Shown: piece by piece, positions 1 through 11,234 of the stretch
Numbering within the stretch: position 1 is the stretch's first letter
How the letters are laid out: each line of letters starts with the position of its first letter
Origin: Planktomarina temperata RCA23
Lineage (GTDB): Bacteria; Pseudomonadota; Alphaproteobacteria; Rhodobacterales; Rhodobacteraceae
Assembly (NCBI RefSeq): GCF_000738435.1
Contig: NZ_CP003984.1
Location: 1,736,001 to 1,800,000, forward strand
DNA length: 64,000 bases
Reading direction: 5' to 3'
Position numbers and translations under genes: made by a program
The notes under the pieces: model-generated
What the model was told of the DNA's origin: nothing
What the model saw: the letters and a program-made list of their open reading frames with translations, nothing else
Databases searched by the model: none

Positions 1-1
1 A

Positions 2-940
2 ATCAACGAGGCCCTGCCCTCCTTGCCGATTGATCCCCCCACCATATCGGTGACCTTTGGGATCAATGACAGCCCCCTGGCCGGCCGTGACGGTAAAAAA
101 GTGCAAAGCCGGGTGATCCGCAAGCGTTTGATGGAAGAAGCGGAAACCAATGTGGCGATCCGTGTGACAGATACGCCGAGCGGCGAGGCCTTTGAGGTCG
201 CCGGCCGCGGCGAGTTGCAAATGGGTGTACTGATCGAGAACATGCGCCGTGAAGGTTTTGAGCTGTCTATCAGCCGCCCGCGGGTTTTGTTCAAAGAAGA
301 GGATGGCCAGCGCCTAGAGCCCATCGAAGAAGTGACCGTCGATGTGGATGAAGAATATTCTGGTGTTGTGATTGAAAAGCTGACCGGCTTTCGTAAGGGT
401 GACTTGGCAGAGATGAAATCCGCAGGGGCCGGCAAGACGCGCATCATCGCGCATGTGCCGTCGCGCGGCCTGATCGGCTATCAAGGCGAATTCATGACCG
501 ACACCCGCGGCACGGGCGTTTTGAACCGCGTATTTCACACCTGGGCGCCGCACAAAGGCGCAATCCCAGGCCGTCGCGCTGGCGTATTGATCTCCATGGA
601 GAATGGGGTCTCTGTGCCCTATGCGATCTTTAACCTTGAAGACCGCGGTAAATTCTTCATCGGCAGCCAAGAGGATGTCTACCAAGGCATGATTATCGGC
701 GAGCACAACCGCGAGAATGATCTTGAGGTGAACCCGCTCAAGGGCAAGAAATTGACGAACGTGCGCGCCAGCGGAACCGATGAAGCGGTGCGCTTGACCA
801 CGCCAATCAAAATGTCTCTGGAAGAGGCCATCGCCTATATCGACAATGACGAGCTGGTAGAAGTCACGCCAAATGCCATTCGTTTGCGTAAGATCCACCT
901 TGATCCACATGAGCGCAAACGCGCCTCACGCAGCGCATAA
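2..940 (+). CDS. typA: Translational GTPase TypA/BipA, C-terminal part (5' end outside window)
   Basis: This is the C-terminal half or so of the ribosome-associated translational GTPase TypA (BipA), an EF-G-like factor linked to ribosome assembly and stress or low-temperature growth. The reading frame is open from base 2 to a TAA at 940, so the G domain and start codon lie to the left of the window. About 312 residues are visible, covering the EF-G domain III and V-like modules and the TypA-specific C-terminal domain. Recognisable stretches are the PTISVTFGINDSPLAG segment, GRGELQMGVLIENMRREG and the SRGLIGYQGEF/TDTRGTG block, all hallmarks of the family. It stands alone before a strong bidirectional hairpin terminator. 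Identification is firm; only the N-terminus is unseen. Confidence 0.97.
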   Translation: MNEALPSLPIDPPTISVTFGINDSPLAGRDGKKVQSRVIRKRLMEEAETNVAIRVTDTPSGEAFEVAGRGELQMGVLIENMRREGFELSISRPRVLFKEEDGQRLEPIEEVTVDVDEEYSGVVIEKLTGFRKGDLAEMKSAGAGKTRIIAHVPSRGLIGYQGEFMTDTRGTGVLNRVFHTWAPHKGAIPGRRAGVLISMENGVSVPYAIFNLEDRGKFFIGSQEDVYQGMIIGEHNRENDLEVNPLKGKKLTNVRASGTDEAVRLTTPIKMSLEEAIAYIDNDELVEVTPNAIRLRKIHLDPHERKRASRSA

Positions 941-945
941 ACAGC

Positions 946-981
946 AAAAAGGGATGCAGAGTTTCATCTGCATCCCTTTTT
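946..981. terminator. Bidirectional rho-independent terminator between typA and the DUF1330 gene
   Basis: A 9-bp GC-rich stem (gggatgcag at 951-959 with ctgcatccc at 968-976) is flanked by A5 on the left and T5 on the right. It therefore gives a U-tract in both directions. It ends typA on the plus strand and the alaS-DUF1330 transcript on the minus strand. Confidence 0.9.
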
Positions 982-1013
982 ATTCTTAAGCCTATACCCG
1001 GTTCAATCCGCGA

Positions 1014-1304
1014 TCAGTCGATGGTTTCCACAATCATCAATGAGCGCTGAAACCCGCCCTCTCCCAATTTAATTGCCGCTTGATAACCCTCGGAGTGGTA
1101 GCAATCATGCGCGGCCTGTAGGCTGGGGAACTGCGCCACGACATTGCGCGTATGATCCGGGCCTTCCAATTGCTCATAGGCACCACCGCGGGCCAAAAAC
1201 ACTCCGCCGTATGAGGCAATGACGGGCGTGGCGGCGCTGGCGTAGGCGGCAAGTTTTTCCGCGTCCAAAACGTTGACATGGGCAATCCAGAGAGCTTTTG
1301 GCAT
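1014..1304 (-). CDS. DUF1330 family small protein
   Basis: A 96-residue protein of the DUF1330 family, which has a dimeric ferredoxin-like alpha/beta-barrel fold. Family signs are the N-terminal ALWIAHVNVLDAEKLAAYA strand-helix, a GGVFLARGG turn near residue 38 and the W/FPSLQAAHDCYHSEGYQAA segment near residues 60-75. No enzymatic activity is firmly established for the family. The gene begins 6 bp after the alaS stop on the same strand, so it is probably cotranscribed as the last gene of an alaS-DUF1330 unit that ends at the 946-981 terminator. No signal peptide or membrane segment is seen. Confidence 0.85.
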   Translation of the reverse strand: MPKALWIAHVNVLDAEKLAAYASAATPVIASYGGVFLARGGAYEQLEGPDHTRNVVAQFPSLQAAHDCYHSEGYQAAIKLGEGGFQRSLMIVETID

Positions 1305-1310
1305 CTTTTC

Positions 1311-3971
1311 TTACTCCTCTAAGAGTGTTTTGACGGCTAAAATTGCGGCGTCTGAGTCTTGGGTCGATTTTGCGCCGCCCTGGGCCATATCAGCCCGGCC
1401 GCCGCCTCCCTTGCCGCCAAGGGTTGCAACAACAGTTTTAACGATATCCACCGCAGAGATGTGCTCGGTCAAATCACCCGTGACGCCCGCGGCCACCGCG
1501 GCCTTGCCATCCGTATCCGCGATCAGCAAGACCACACCGGAGCCCATCTTTGCTTTATGCGCATCCACCAAAGCAGGCAAATCGCGGCCCGTTACCCCTT
1601 GCAAAACCTGTGCAAGGAAGGCCTTTCCACCGATGGAAATCGGATCTGCGGCTGCGGCCTCTGTGCCACCAGACAATGCAAGCTCGCGGCGCAGGTTGGC
1701 CACTTCGTTCTGCAAAGCTTTGCGCTCCTCGAGAAGCTGTTGCGCGCGGTCGGCGATCTCTGTCGGCTGGACTTTCAAAACATTCGCAGCCGCGGCCATT
1801 GCAGCCATTTGTTGTTGAATGTGATGTTCTGCGCCCACTCCGGTCAGCGCCTCAATGCGCCGCACCCCGGCCGAGGAGGCCCCATCGCTCAGCAAGACGA
1901 ATCCGCCGATATCTCCAGTTTGGCGCACATGGGTGCCGCCGCAAAGCTCCAAGCTGTAGGTGTCTTGCCCCGATCCTTTGCCAGAGCCGGGCAAATGCCC
2001 CATAGAAACCACCCGAACCTCATCGCCATATTTTTCGCCAAAGAGCGCTTGGGCCCCCAGGGCGCGCGCATCGTCAGGTGTCATAATACGAGTCTCAACC
2101 GTGCTGTTTTGCCGGATGAAGGCGTTTACTTCGCTTTGCACCTGTTGCAACTGCGCGGCCGTAAGCGCTTGCCCATGGCTGAAGTCAAACCGCAGGCGGT
2201 CATCTGCGTTCAGTGACCCGCGTTGCGCCACATGATCACCCAGTGCCCGGCGCAGAGCTTCATGCAACAGATGGGTTGCGGAATGATTTGCACGAATACG
2301 CGCACGGCGTTCCGACGCGACTATGAGCTCAGCGGCCTGCCCCATTCCAACAAAGCCTTTCGTGACTTTGGCCATGTGAATGAACAGATCCGCAGTTTTG
2401 CGGCAATCGGTGACCTCAAGAATGCCACTCTCTGTCACAATCTCTCCACGGTCACCGATTTGACCGCCGCTTTCCGCATAGAAAGGCGTTTGGTTGAGTA
2501 CAATTTGCACAACAGCGCCCGCGTCAGCACGGTCCACTTGCCCGCCATCCTGCACGAGCGCCACGATCTGACCTTCAGCTTGTTCGGTGTCATAGCCCAG
2601 AAAATCTGTCGCGCCATGGTTGTCCAGCACGTCAAACCAAATCGTATCATCGGCCATTTCACCCGAGCCTGCCCAAGCAGCACGGGCTTTGGCTTTTTGA
2701 GCGGCCATCGCGATGTCAAAGCCATCCGTATCGACCGAGAGGCCTTTCTCACGCAGAGCATCTTGCGTCAGGTCAAGTGGGAAGCCGAAAGTGTCATAGA
2801 GCTTAAAGGCGGTGGCGCCAGGCAAGGCGCCGCCCTGCGGCAGATCGCCAACCTCATCTTCCAACAGGCGCAAACCCCGGTCCAAAGTGGTGCGGAAACG
2901 GGTTTCTTCCTGCAACAAAGTTTCTTCAATCATCGATTGGGCCTGAACCAATTCAGGATAGGCCGCCCCCATTTGCTGCACCAAAGCAGGCACCAAACGA
3001 TGCATCAAAGGATCCGCCGCGCCGATCAAATGCGCATGACGCATTGCACGGCGCATGATCCGCCGCAGCACATAGCCACGCCCATCCTTGGAGGGTAAAA
3101 CCCCGTCGGCAATCAGAAAGGATGTTGAGCGCAGGTGATCTGCAATCACCCGGTGGTGGGTCTTATGCGGGCCGTCCGGATCCGAAGAGGTCGCCTGCGC
3201 TGAGGCCTCAATCAGATTGCGCACCAAATCCGTGGCGTAATTGTCATTCGTGCCTTGCAACAATGCCGCAACCCGCTCAATGCCCATGCCGGTGTCGATG
3301 GACTGTGCGGCCAAGGCTTTGCGCGTGCCGTCTTCAAACTGCTCATATTGCATAAAGACCAGGTTCCAGATTTCGACAAATCGGTCACCATCTTCATCCG
3401 GGCTGCCGGGAGGGCCGCCCCAGATGTGATCCCCGTGATCGTAGAAAATCTCTGAGCTGGGGCCACAAGGACCGGTCGGCCCCATCATCCAAAAATTATC
3501 ATCCGTGGCGATGCGGATGATTTTATCATCACTAAATCCGCCAATTTTCTTCCAAAGGGCCACGGCCTCATCATCATCATGATAGACGGTGACAACCAGT
3601 TTTTCCTTGGGAATACATAGCTCTTTTGTGATGACCTCCCAAGCAAAGAGAATGGCCTCTTCCTTGAAATAATCCCCAAAGCTGAAATTGCCCATCATCT
3701 CAAAGAAGGTGTGATGGCGGGCGGTGTAGCCCACATTGTCCAGATCATTATGTTTGCCGCCGGCGCGCACGCATTTTTGTGCGGTGGTGGCCCGCGTGTA
3801 ATCGCGCGTTTCAACGCCCGTGAAAAGGTTTTTGAATTGCACCATACCTGAGTTGGCAAACATCAGTGTGGGATCATTGCGCGGCACCAAGGGGCTAGAT
3901 GGCAAAACACGATGACCCTGGCGGTCAAAATAGTTCAAAAACGTGGAGCGGATATCATTGAGCGTGGGCAT
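1311..3971 (-). CDS. alaS: Alanyl-tRNA synthetase
   Basis: Alanine-tRNA ligase, 886 residues, in the normal size range of the bacterial enzyme. The class II catalytic core is N-terminal, with the [13 protein letters not shown] motif near residue 50 and the [20 protein letters not shown] motif near residue 90. The editing domain carries the zinc-binding [12 protein letters not shown] motif and the later [13 protein letters not shown] motif. A C-terminal coiled-coil and a glycine-rich [15 protein letters not shown] tail complete the protein. The frame is open for 24 codons further upstream. The ATG at 3971 is chosen because the protein then starts [12 protein letters not shown], the usual beginning of the family. 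It lies downstream of recA on the same strand, but a terminator separates the two. Confidence 0.97.
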   Translation of the reverse strand: MPTLNDIRSTFLNYFDRQGHRVLPSSPLVPRNDPTLMFANSGMVQFKNLFTGVETRDYTRATTAQKCVRAGGKHNDLDNVGYTARHHTFFEMMGNFSFGDYFKEEAILFAWEVITKELCIPKEKLVVTVYHDDDEAVALWKKIGGFSDDKIIRIATDDNFWMMGPTGPCGPSSEIFYDHGDHIWGGPPGSPDEDGDRFVEIWNLVFMQYEQFEDGTRKALAAQSIDTGMGIERVAALLQGTNDNYATDLVRNLIEASAQATSSDPDGPHKTHHRVIADHLRSTSFLIADGVLPSKDGRGYVLRRIMRRAMRHAHLIGAADPLMHRLVPALVQQMGAAYPELVQAQSMIEETLLQEETRFRTTLDRGLRLLEDEVGDLPQGGALPGATAFKLYDTFGFPLDLTQDALREKGLSVDTDGFDIAMAAQKAKARAAWAGSGEMADDTIWFDVLDNHGATDFLGYDTEQAEGQIVALVQDGGQVDRADAGAVVQIVLNQTPFYAESGGQIGDRGEIVTESGILEVTDCRKTADLFIHMAKVTKGFVGMGQAAELIVASERRARIRANHSATHLLHEALRRALGDHVAQRGSLNADDRLRFDFSHGQALTAAQLQQVQSEVNAFIRQNSTVETRIMTPDDARALGAQALFGEKYGDEVRVVSMGHLPGSGKGSGQDTYSLELCGGTHVRQTGDIGGFVLLSDGASSAGVRRIEALTGVGAEHHIQQQMAAMAAAANVLKVQPTEIADRAQQLLEERKALQNEVANLRRELALSGGTEAAAADPISIGGKAFLAQVLQGVTGRDLPALVDAHKAKMGSGVVLLIADTDGKAAVAAGVTGDLTEHISAVDIVKTVVATLGGKGGGGRADMAQGGAKSTQDSDAAILAVKTLLEE

Positions 3972-4046
3972 TTCTTCGCAAAAACCTTGTAAATTGGGGT
4001 TGCCCGAAGACTTACCTTTCCTTTCCACAAGTGTCCACGGCAAAGC

Positions 4047-4081
4047 AAAACACCCCGGAGCTTCCTGCGCCGGGGTGTTTT
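4047..4081 (-). terminator. Rho-independent terminator of recA
   Basis: A 12-bp stem (aaaacaccccgg 4047-4058 with ccggggtgtttt 4070-4081) and an 11-base loop lie 38 bp past the recA stop. The stem arms contribute A/T tracts on both sides, so it can act on the minus strand and possibly both. Confidence 0.85.
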
Positions 4082-4118
4082 ATCTAACTTTGTCTATTAA
4101 CTGAGGGCGCGGGCCACC

Positions 4119-5207
4119 CTAGAGGTCGATCACATTGTCCTCATCTTTTGAGCTTGGCCCCTCTACATCGGTAGGCCGTTCAAACTTCAACCCGTGAGAT
4201 TCACGGATTTTAGCTTCAATATCATAGGCCATAGCTTTGTTTTCACTCAAGAAAACTTTTGCATTCTCACGGCCTTGGCCGATACGCTCATCACCATAGC
4301 TATACCAGCTGCCGGATTTCTCGACAAAGCCGCCTTTGACACCAAGATCAATCAGCTCGCCCATTTTGGAGATGCCCTCACCATACATGATGTCAAATTC
4401 AACCTGTTTAAAGGGCGGGGCGACTTTGTTTTTCACGACTTTGACGCGGGTGGCATTGCCCACGACCTCGTCGCGATCCTTCAAAGCACCAATCCGGCGA
4501 ATATCCAATCGCACCGATGAGTAGAACTTCAAGGCATTGCCGCCGGTTGTGGTTTCCGGGCTGCCAAACATAACGCCAATCTTCATCCGAATTTGGTTGA
4601 TAAAAATAACCATACAGTTTGATTTGCTGATGCTGCCGGTCAGTTTGCGCATGGCTTGGCTCATCAACCGGGCCTGTGCGCCGACCTGTGCATCGCCCAT
4701 ATCGCCTTCCAACTCCGATTTCGGGGTCAAAGCAGCGACAGAATCAACCACCACCATGGAAACCGCGCCTGAGCGTACCAAAGTGTCTGTGATTTCCAAT
4801 GCCTGCTCGCCTGTGTCAGGCTGCGAGATCAGCAGCTCTTCCAGATTTACGCCAAGTTTACGCGCATAGAGTGGATCAAGCGCGTGTTCTGCATCGACAA
4901 ATGCGCAGACGCCGCCCTTTTTCTGTTCTTCCGCCACGCAATGCAGGGTCAAAGTTGTTTTGCCCGAGGACTCTGGGCCGTAGATCTCAATGATCCGCCC
5001 CTTGGGCAGACCGCCGATGCCAAGAGCAATATCTAGGCCGATGGAGCCGGTGGAGGTCGACTCAATCCCGGGGATGACTGCGCCCTCGCCCAATGTCATG
5101 ATTGAACCTTTGCCGAACTGACGTTCGATTTGTGCCAAAGCGCTGTCTAGCGCCTTTTGACGGTCGCCTGTTTTTGGTGCCATTGTGAGTAAATCTGCCG
5201 TTGCCAT
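4119..5207 (-). CDS. recA: Recombinase A
   Basis: RecA, 362 residues, the ATP-dependent strand-exchange protein of homologous recombination and the coprotease that triggers LexA self-cleavage. The Walker A motif GPESSGKTT is at residues 77-85. The [13 protein letters not shown] Walker B segment, the [16 protein letters not shown] block and the acidic C-terminus are all present. The frame extends 32 codons further upstream, but the ATG at 5207 has an AAGGAG ribosome site about 9 bases before it and gives the usual N-terminus. Upstream lies an SOS operator overlapping the likely transcription start (5258-5272). The neighbouring genes (alaS, a sulfotransferase) follow the usual Rhodobacteraceae order. 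Confidence 0.98.
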   Translation of the reverse strand: MATADLLTMAPKTGDRQKALDSALAQIERQFGKGSIMTLGEGAVIPGIESTSTGSIGLDIALGIGGLPKGRIIEIYGPESSGKTTLTLHCVAEEQKKGGVCAFVDAEHALDPLYARKLGVNLEELLISQPDTGEQALEITDTLVRSGAVSMVVVDSVAALTPKSELEGDMGDAQVGAQARLMSQAMRKLTGSISKSNCMVIFINQIRMKIGVMFGSPETTTGGNALKFYSSVRLDIRRIGALKDRDEVVGNATRVKVVKNKVAPPFKQVEFDIMYGEGISKMGELIDLGVKGGFVEKSGSWYSYGDERIGQGRENAKVFLSENKAMAYDIEAKIRESHGLKFERPTDVEGPSSKDEDNVIDL

Positions 5208-5257
5208 TGTTTCACGCTCCTTATTCCACACCCGAGACGGGGGGACAATGATGTAAT

Positions 5258-5272
5258 GTTCGCTTCTTGTTC
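5258..5272 (-). promoter_or_regulatory. LexA/SOS box of recA
   Basis: On the minus strand the sequence reads GAAC-AAGAAGC-GAAC, an exact match to the alphaproteobacterial LexA operator GAAC-N7-GAAC (GTTC-N7-GTTC on the other strand). It sits directly after a candidate promoter: -10 GATAAA at 5275-5280 and -35 TTGATT at 5298-5303, with a 17-bp spacer. LexA bound here would cover the transcription start. Confidence 0.85.
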
Positions 5273-5274
5273 TT

Positions 5275-5303
5275 TTTATCGGACCAAAAGGAGAACAAAT
5301 CAA
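5275..5303 (-). promoter_or_regulatory. Candidate recA promoter
   Basis: TTGATT (5298-5303) and GATAAA (5275-5280) read on the minus strand, separated by 17 bp. The start site would lie inside the SOS box at 5258-5272 and about 70 bp before the recA ATG. Confidence 0.6.
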
Positions 5304-5382
5304 GATTTTTCTACAAATTTATCTTTTATTCTTAGCAATAATCTTTAATAATTGGTGAAACACATATGAATTTAAAAGATTA

Positions 5383-5979
5383 ATGCTGATATTTTCGCGC
5401 TATAACCTTGTTCTCCTGGCCGTGCCTAAAACGGGATCAACGGCTTTAGAAGTGGCTTTGGGACAAGAGGCCGATGGTAGATTCGGCAATCCGCCAGAAA
5501 TGAAGCATTTACCGCTCTACCGGTATAATCGCTTCGTGCGACCTTTGTTGCAGCTCACCACTGGGCAGGATCCAGAAACCTTTGCGCTGATCCGTGAGCC
5601 GATTAGCTGGCTGCGCAGTTGGTATCGGTATAGGGCCCGCAATTCTATGGCCCTATTGCCCACCTCGACCTGTCATATCAGTTTTGACCAATTTGTGCGT
5701 GAGGCGATGTCAGACGATCCCCCGCCCTTTGCCCAAGTCGGTTGCCAAACGCGTTTTTTGTCACCTGGAGGCAGCGGCGGGCCGATCACGCATCTGTTTC
5801 AATATGAGCAAATGGATTTGGCCTGCAAATTCCTCGAGAACCGTTTGGAATTGGAACTGGATCTGCCGTGGCTCAATCAAGCGGCCATCGGCCCGGCACC
5901 GTTGGACCCAGACTTGGAGGCACAATACCGGAAGATCCATGCGGGCGAATTTCAACTCTGGCAAGACGCTTCTATCTAG
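5383..5979 (+). CDS. Sulfotransferase family protein
   Basis: A 198-residue P-loop protein of the sulfotransferase superfamily, whose members transfer sulfate from PAPS to an acceptor. The 5'-phosphosulfate-binding loop is VPKTGSTAL at residues 14-22. The 3'-phosphate-binding region is IREPISWLRSWYRYR around residues 69-83. The acceptor cannot be named from sequence. It is divergent from recA and converges with cckA, ending 8 bp from the cckA stop. The chosen ATG at 5383 has no clear Shine-Dalgarno site; an ATG at 5366 runs into a stop after five codons. A gene of this type next to recA is common in Rhodobacteraceae, so it is not obviously a foreign insert. Confidence 0.8.
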   Translation: MLIFSRYNLVLLAVPKTGSTALEVALGQEADGRFGNPPEMKHLPLYRYNRFVRPLLQLTTGQDPETFALIREPISWLRSWYRYRARNSMALLPTSTCHISFDQFVREAMSDDPPPFAQVGCQTRFLSPGGSGGPITHLFQYEQMDLACKFLENRLELELDLPWLNQAAIGPAPLDPDLEAQYRKIHAGEFQLWQDASI

Positions 5980-5987
5980 CGCTCGCC

Positions 5988-7391
5988 CTATGATGCTGGC
6001 ACCACGACATCCAGAACGGCTTGGGTCAGATCGTTAAGTGAAAAAGGTTTCGGCAAGAACACGGAGCCCTCAATTTCAGATTGTTGTTTGTCAAACGCAT
6101 CCTCAGCATATCCCGAGACAAAGACGACACGCGTCCCGGGCCGGCCCATGAGCGCAAGCCGCACCCAGGTTGGGCCATCCAGCCCCGGCATCACCACATC
6201 GGTCACGAATACATCGATTTTCAATGACTTATCTTCGAGAATTTTCAACGCGGCTTCGGCGCAATCGGCTTCATAAACGGTGAGACCCTTGATCCGCAGC
6301 GCCCGCGAAGCAAAGGCGCGCACGGGTGCCTCATCCTCCACCAGAAGCACAACTTGTTCGCCTTGTGTTGGCTGTGACACGACCTCTGCTATCAATTTTT
6401 GTTCCTTCTGTTTGGCGCGCCGATCAACTGCCGGGATCAGCACATCAAAAACCGTGCCCTTGCCGATCTCGCTTTCTGCAAAGATAAACCCATTGGACTG
6501 TTTAACAATTCCATAGACCGTCGATAGCCCCAAACCGGTCCCCTCGCCCGTGCGTTTCGTGGTGAAAAACGGTTCAAATATTTTCTGGCGGTGTTCGGGG
6601 GGTATGCCCGAGCCAAAATCTTCCACTTGAATCTTCACATACTCTCCCGCTGGGATCACCGCACTGTCGCGCTCTTGCGCCTTGTCAAAGGTTTCAGATT
6701 GCGTGCGGATGACAACATCGCCCCCCTCGACCATTGCATCGCGCGCATTCACCACAAGGTTCATTAACACCTGTTCCAATTGCCGCTTGTCCGCCCGCAC
6801 CATGGGAAGTTTCGTGCCATGGTACAGCAAGAGATTTACTTTCTCGCCCACCAAACGATCCAACAAATGCGCCAAGTCAGAGATAATTTCACGAATATTG
6901 AGCAGTTTCACCTGTAGGTTCTGCTTGCGTGAGAAAGCCAGCAATTGCCCAATCAACGCTGCGGCCCGATTGGCATTCTGATGGATTTGCATCAGATCAC
7001 TGAAATCAGGATCATTTTTATCATGGCGCAATAGAAGTAGATCACAGTGACCGGAAATCGCAGTTAACAAATTGTTGAAGTCATGCGCCACACCTCCGGC
7101 AAGCTGGCCAATTGCTTGCATCTTCTGGCTTTGCACAAATTGCCGCTCAAGAGACTTTAAAGCCGTGACGTCGGAAAACGCCGCGATTAAGACATGCTCT
7201 TGCCCATCAAACACCCGGCTTAATGCGGCCTGAAACACTGTCCCCGATTTGGTGCCTGGGATTTGTAAAACAATGGATTTATTCCAAATTTTTCCCTCAG
7301 ATACGTCTGAAATCCATCCCAGGAGCGATTGCTGATTGCTAATAAAAACTTCGGTGATGTCATGGCCAATATTGATTTTCTTGCCAAACAA
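5988..7391 (-). CDS. cckA: CckA hybrid histidine kinase, C-terminal part (frame-disrupted gene)
   Basis: This frame carries the catalytic half of CckA, the hybrid sensor kinase that feeds phosphate through ChpT to CtrA. It shows a PAS-like segment, the phosphoacceptor motif GVAHDFNNLL (His at about residue 103 of this part), and HATPase motifs (VVNARDAM, DFGSGIPPE, GTGLGLSTVYG). A C-terminal receiver domain carries the phosphoacceptor Asp in DVFVTDVVMPG. The first possible start is a TTG at 7391. However, the frame is open and homologous further upstream (IKSVNAAARSLFG), up to the GGGG run at 7423-7426. There it joins the frame of the 7409-8278 part if one G is added. With that correction the protein is about 763 residues, the normal CckA length for the family. 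Confidence 0.88.
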   Translation of the reverse strand: MFGKKINIGHDITEVFISNQQSLLGWISDVSEGKIWNKSIVLQIPGTKSGTVFQAALSRVFDGQEHVLIAAFSDVTALKSLERQFVQSQKMQAIGQLAGGVAHDFNNLLTAISGHCDLLLLRHDKNDPDFSDLMQIHQNANRAAALIGQLLAFSRKQNLQVKLLNIREIISDLAHLLDRLVGEKVNLLLYHGTKLPMVRADKRQLEQVLMNLVVNARDAMVEGGDVVIRTQSETFDKAQERDSAVIPAGEYVKIQVEDFGSGIPPEHRQKIFEPFFTTKRTGEGTGLGLSTVYGIVKQSNGFIFAESEIGKGTVFDVLIPAVDRRAKQKEQKLIAEVVSQPTQGEQVVLLVEDEAPVRAFASRALRIKGLTVYEADCAEAALKILEDKSLKIDVFVTDVVMPGLDGPTWVRLALMGRPGTRVVFVSGYAEDAFDKQQSEIEGSVFLPKPFSLNDLTQAVLDVVVPAS

Positions 7392-7408
7392 ACTGCGCGC
7401 CGCGGCAT

Positions 7409-8278
7409 TTACGCTTTTGATACCCCTTTGGTTGAGAGTTTTATCAAAGGGACAGAGAGATGCTCAAACAGGTCCCAATAACTTTGGGTCGAGACCTGCT
7501 GTTCATCGGTTACAGGAAAGAAATACAACTCTTCCGTTTCATCACTGGGCCAATGATCCAACACATGAAAATTGCGCTCGCCGTCCAAGGTTTTGAGTTG
7601 TTGCACTTGATTGCGCAGCACGCGGTTGCCATTGGCCAAAACATCAATCCAACGGGGCGTTTCACCGAACAGGGCTCGGAAAGCCGCATTGACATCTGTG
7701 ACAATGCGATCTCCGTTCATTCGGGCCATTGCAACAGAGGGTTGTGCAATGCCCTCGCGCGCCCCCCGTGGAACAATGGGTTTGAAACTCCAAACCAATT
7801 GCCCGGCAGATCGGCACAGATCAAGCGTAAGGCCCTGACCGCCGATGGTCACACAATCTTGTGCCCAACCTTTCGTGACAGCCCGGCGCATCAAACTTTC
7901 CAGTTTTGGCGCGAGATCCCCATAAGCTTTTGGCAACACGCGATCGATGGAACCGGGCTCAATGGAAAACCCTTGCTCTTTTGCCGCGCGGTTCACCTGT
8001 GTCACCCCGCCGTCCAGCCCGCTGATCACCACGCCATAGTCACAATTTTCATAGGTTTGCGCCAATATTGCTGAGCGCCGCAAATCTGCAAGACAGCGCA
8101 CCACCCAAAAACAAGCCAAGCCAGCCGCGCATATCACGATCGAGAGTGCGAGAACCAAAAGCCAATGCCCTGTGCGCAGAAACCCAGTTAAAACAATTAA
8201 AAAAGCAACGGAAACACAGAAACTAACAAGGGCGAAAGAATGGTGCCAGGCGTCAAATATTCGTAAAATATTTTTCAT
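7409..8278 (-). CDS. cckA: CckA hybrid histidine kinase, N-terminal membrane and PAS part (frame-disrupted gene)
   Basis: The 289-residue first part of CckA has two transmembrane helices near residues 15-35 and 39-61, followed by PAS-type sensor segments (for example VVISGLDGGVTQVNRAA and MNGDRIVTDVNAAFRALFGE). The frame ends artificially. After FEHLSVPLIKLSTKG it runs into VSKA and a TAA, where CckA proteins continue with a third PAS core. The shift lies at the minus-strand run AAAGGGG (GGGG at 7423-7426). The kinase and receiver follow in the next frame (5988-7391). A CtrA-type box lies 55-69 bp before the ATG. Whether the break is real or a sequencing error is treated under findings. Confidence 0.85.
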   Translation of the reverse strand: MKNILRIFDAWHHSFALVSFCVSVAFLIVLTGFLRTGHWLLVLALSIVICAAGLACFWVVRCLADLRRSAILAQTYENCDYGVVISGLDGGVTQVNRAAKEQGFSIEPGSIDRVLPKAYGDLAPKLESLMRRAVTKGWAQDCVTIGGQGLTLDLCRSAGQLVWSFKPIVPRGAREGIAQPSVAMARMNGDRIVTDVNAAFRALFGETPRWIDVLANGNRVLRNQVQQLKTLDGERNFHVLDHWPSDETEELYFFPVTDEQQVSTQSYWDLFEHLSVPLIKLSTKGVSKA

Positions 8279-8332
8279 TTAAATCGTGCGCTTGTTGATA
8301 AAAATTCCAATGCGACACATACAAAAAATTGG

Positions 8333-8347
8333 TTAATTGATTATTAA
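8333..8347 (-). promoter_or_regulatory. CtrA-type binding box upstream of cckA
   Basis: On the minus strand the sequence is TTAA-TAATCAA-TTAA followed by C, an exact match to the CtrA consensus TTAA-N7-TTAA(C). It lies 55 bp before the cckA ATG in the 90-bp gap between rsmB and cckA. The surrounding DNA is AT-rich, which raises the chance of a coincidental match. Confidence 0.5.
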
Positions 8348-8368
8348 TTACCACAGCAAAGCCCGCGC

Positions 8369-9525
8369 TCAAATACCTTTCTTAAAGATAACCAAATAGA
8401 GCCCATCCTGCGTTGCACTGGGTAAATATTGCTCTGTGCTGCAAAAGGTTAAATCCGGGAAATTTTCGCTGACAAACTGCCGCTGCCCTTGATTTTCGGC
8501 CTCAAAAATCGAGCAAGTGATCAAAGCGAGACATCCATTTGGCGCCAAATATGTTATGGATTTGGCAATGATATCCCGTTGAAGCCGCACAAATGCCTCC
8601 AGGTCCTTTGGTGTAAGGCTCCATTTACCTTCCGGAGATCGGCGCCACGCCCCGCTGCCCGAACAGGGTAAATCACACACCACAGTCTCAAATTTTGCCG
8701 ATTTTGCCAAATCTTGCGGCGCTATGACCTCAATGTCATGCCCACCACGCGCCGCCCGCGGTGCTATTTCTGCCATACGCGCGGTTGAAATATCATGAGC
8801 AAAGATCTTCGAGCCGCTGCGCGCTGCCAGGGCCAAGGACTTGCCACCGCCCCCGGCACAGTAATCCAAAACCCGTCCATTGAGTGCAATAGCATCCGCC
8901 ACGGCCTGAGACGCCGCGTCCTGCAGCTCAAACCAACCCTGTTCAAAACAAGGTTGAAGCACGGCGCGGCGCGGATTGCTTACGATGGTCAGCGCCGTAT
9001 CAGAGGCCAAATTGGGGGTTGTTTCAATCTCGGCCTTGGCCAATTCCGCCTGGAGCTGGGCCCGCGTCGTCTTTTGTAAGTTTACCCTCAGCGTAATTGG
9101 TGCGCGATGTCGCAGGACCGCGCCAATCTTTGCAGTTTGCTCGGCTCCATATTGCTGGGTTAACAGGTCGATCACCCAATCTTGCAGATCCAAACGATCG
9201 CGGTCTGAGGGAGCCGGCGTGACATCGTCAGCACACAATGCCGCTGGCGCATGCGCTATTCCGGTAAAAAATTCATTTGGATCTTCGCCATGGGCGCGCA
9301 GCGTCCCAATGGCCCAGGCCCGCGCAGATTGCGGCGCCGGCCAGGCGCCAGCTGATCGGCGGCAGCGCAGCGCTTGAAAGACCAAATCGCGCAATGCAGC
9401 CCGATCTTTTGACCCTGCGAAACGATTGCCCCGCGCCCAATTGGTCAGAGCCTTTTCTGCCGGCACCCCAGATAGAATAGCCTCTAGTATATCAATCTGT
9501 GCCGCAACGCGGGCGCCGGGTGTCA

Positions 9526-9526
<1 letters not shown>
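8369..9526 (-). CDS. rsmB: RsmB-type rRNA cytosine-C5 methyltransferase
   Basis: A 385-residue SAM-dependent RNA m5C methyltransferase of the RsmB/NOL1/NOP2/Sun family, whose reference member methylates C967 of 16S rRNA. An N-terminal NusB-like helical segment covers about the first 130 residues. The catalytic domain shows VLDYCAGGGGKSLALAA (SAM binding), the motif IV cysteine in DLPCSGSGAWRRSPEGKW and the nucleophilic cysteine in ITCSIF. The ATG overlaps the guaB stop by one base (TGATG), so translation is coupled to guaB. Rhodobacteraceae often carry more than one paralogue of this family, so the exact target base is inferred. Confidence 0.85.
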
Positions 9527-11178
<1,652 letters not shown>

Positions 11179-11234
11179 TTACCCTTCGCTGAAGCGCAGT
11201 AAGTTAAGCGCAAGTTTTTCTTTAAAGGTTCCCC

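Noticed and set aside
1359-2216. 285-residue open frame antisense to alaS
   Set aside because: It lies entirely inside alaS on the opposite strand with no family resemblance.
2223-3098. 291-residue open frame antisense to alaS
   Set aside because: There is no homology and it is fully covered by alaS.
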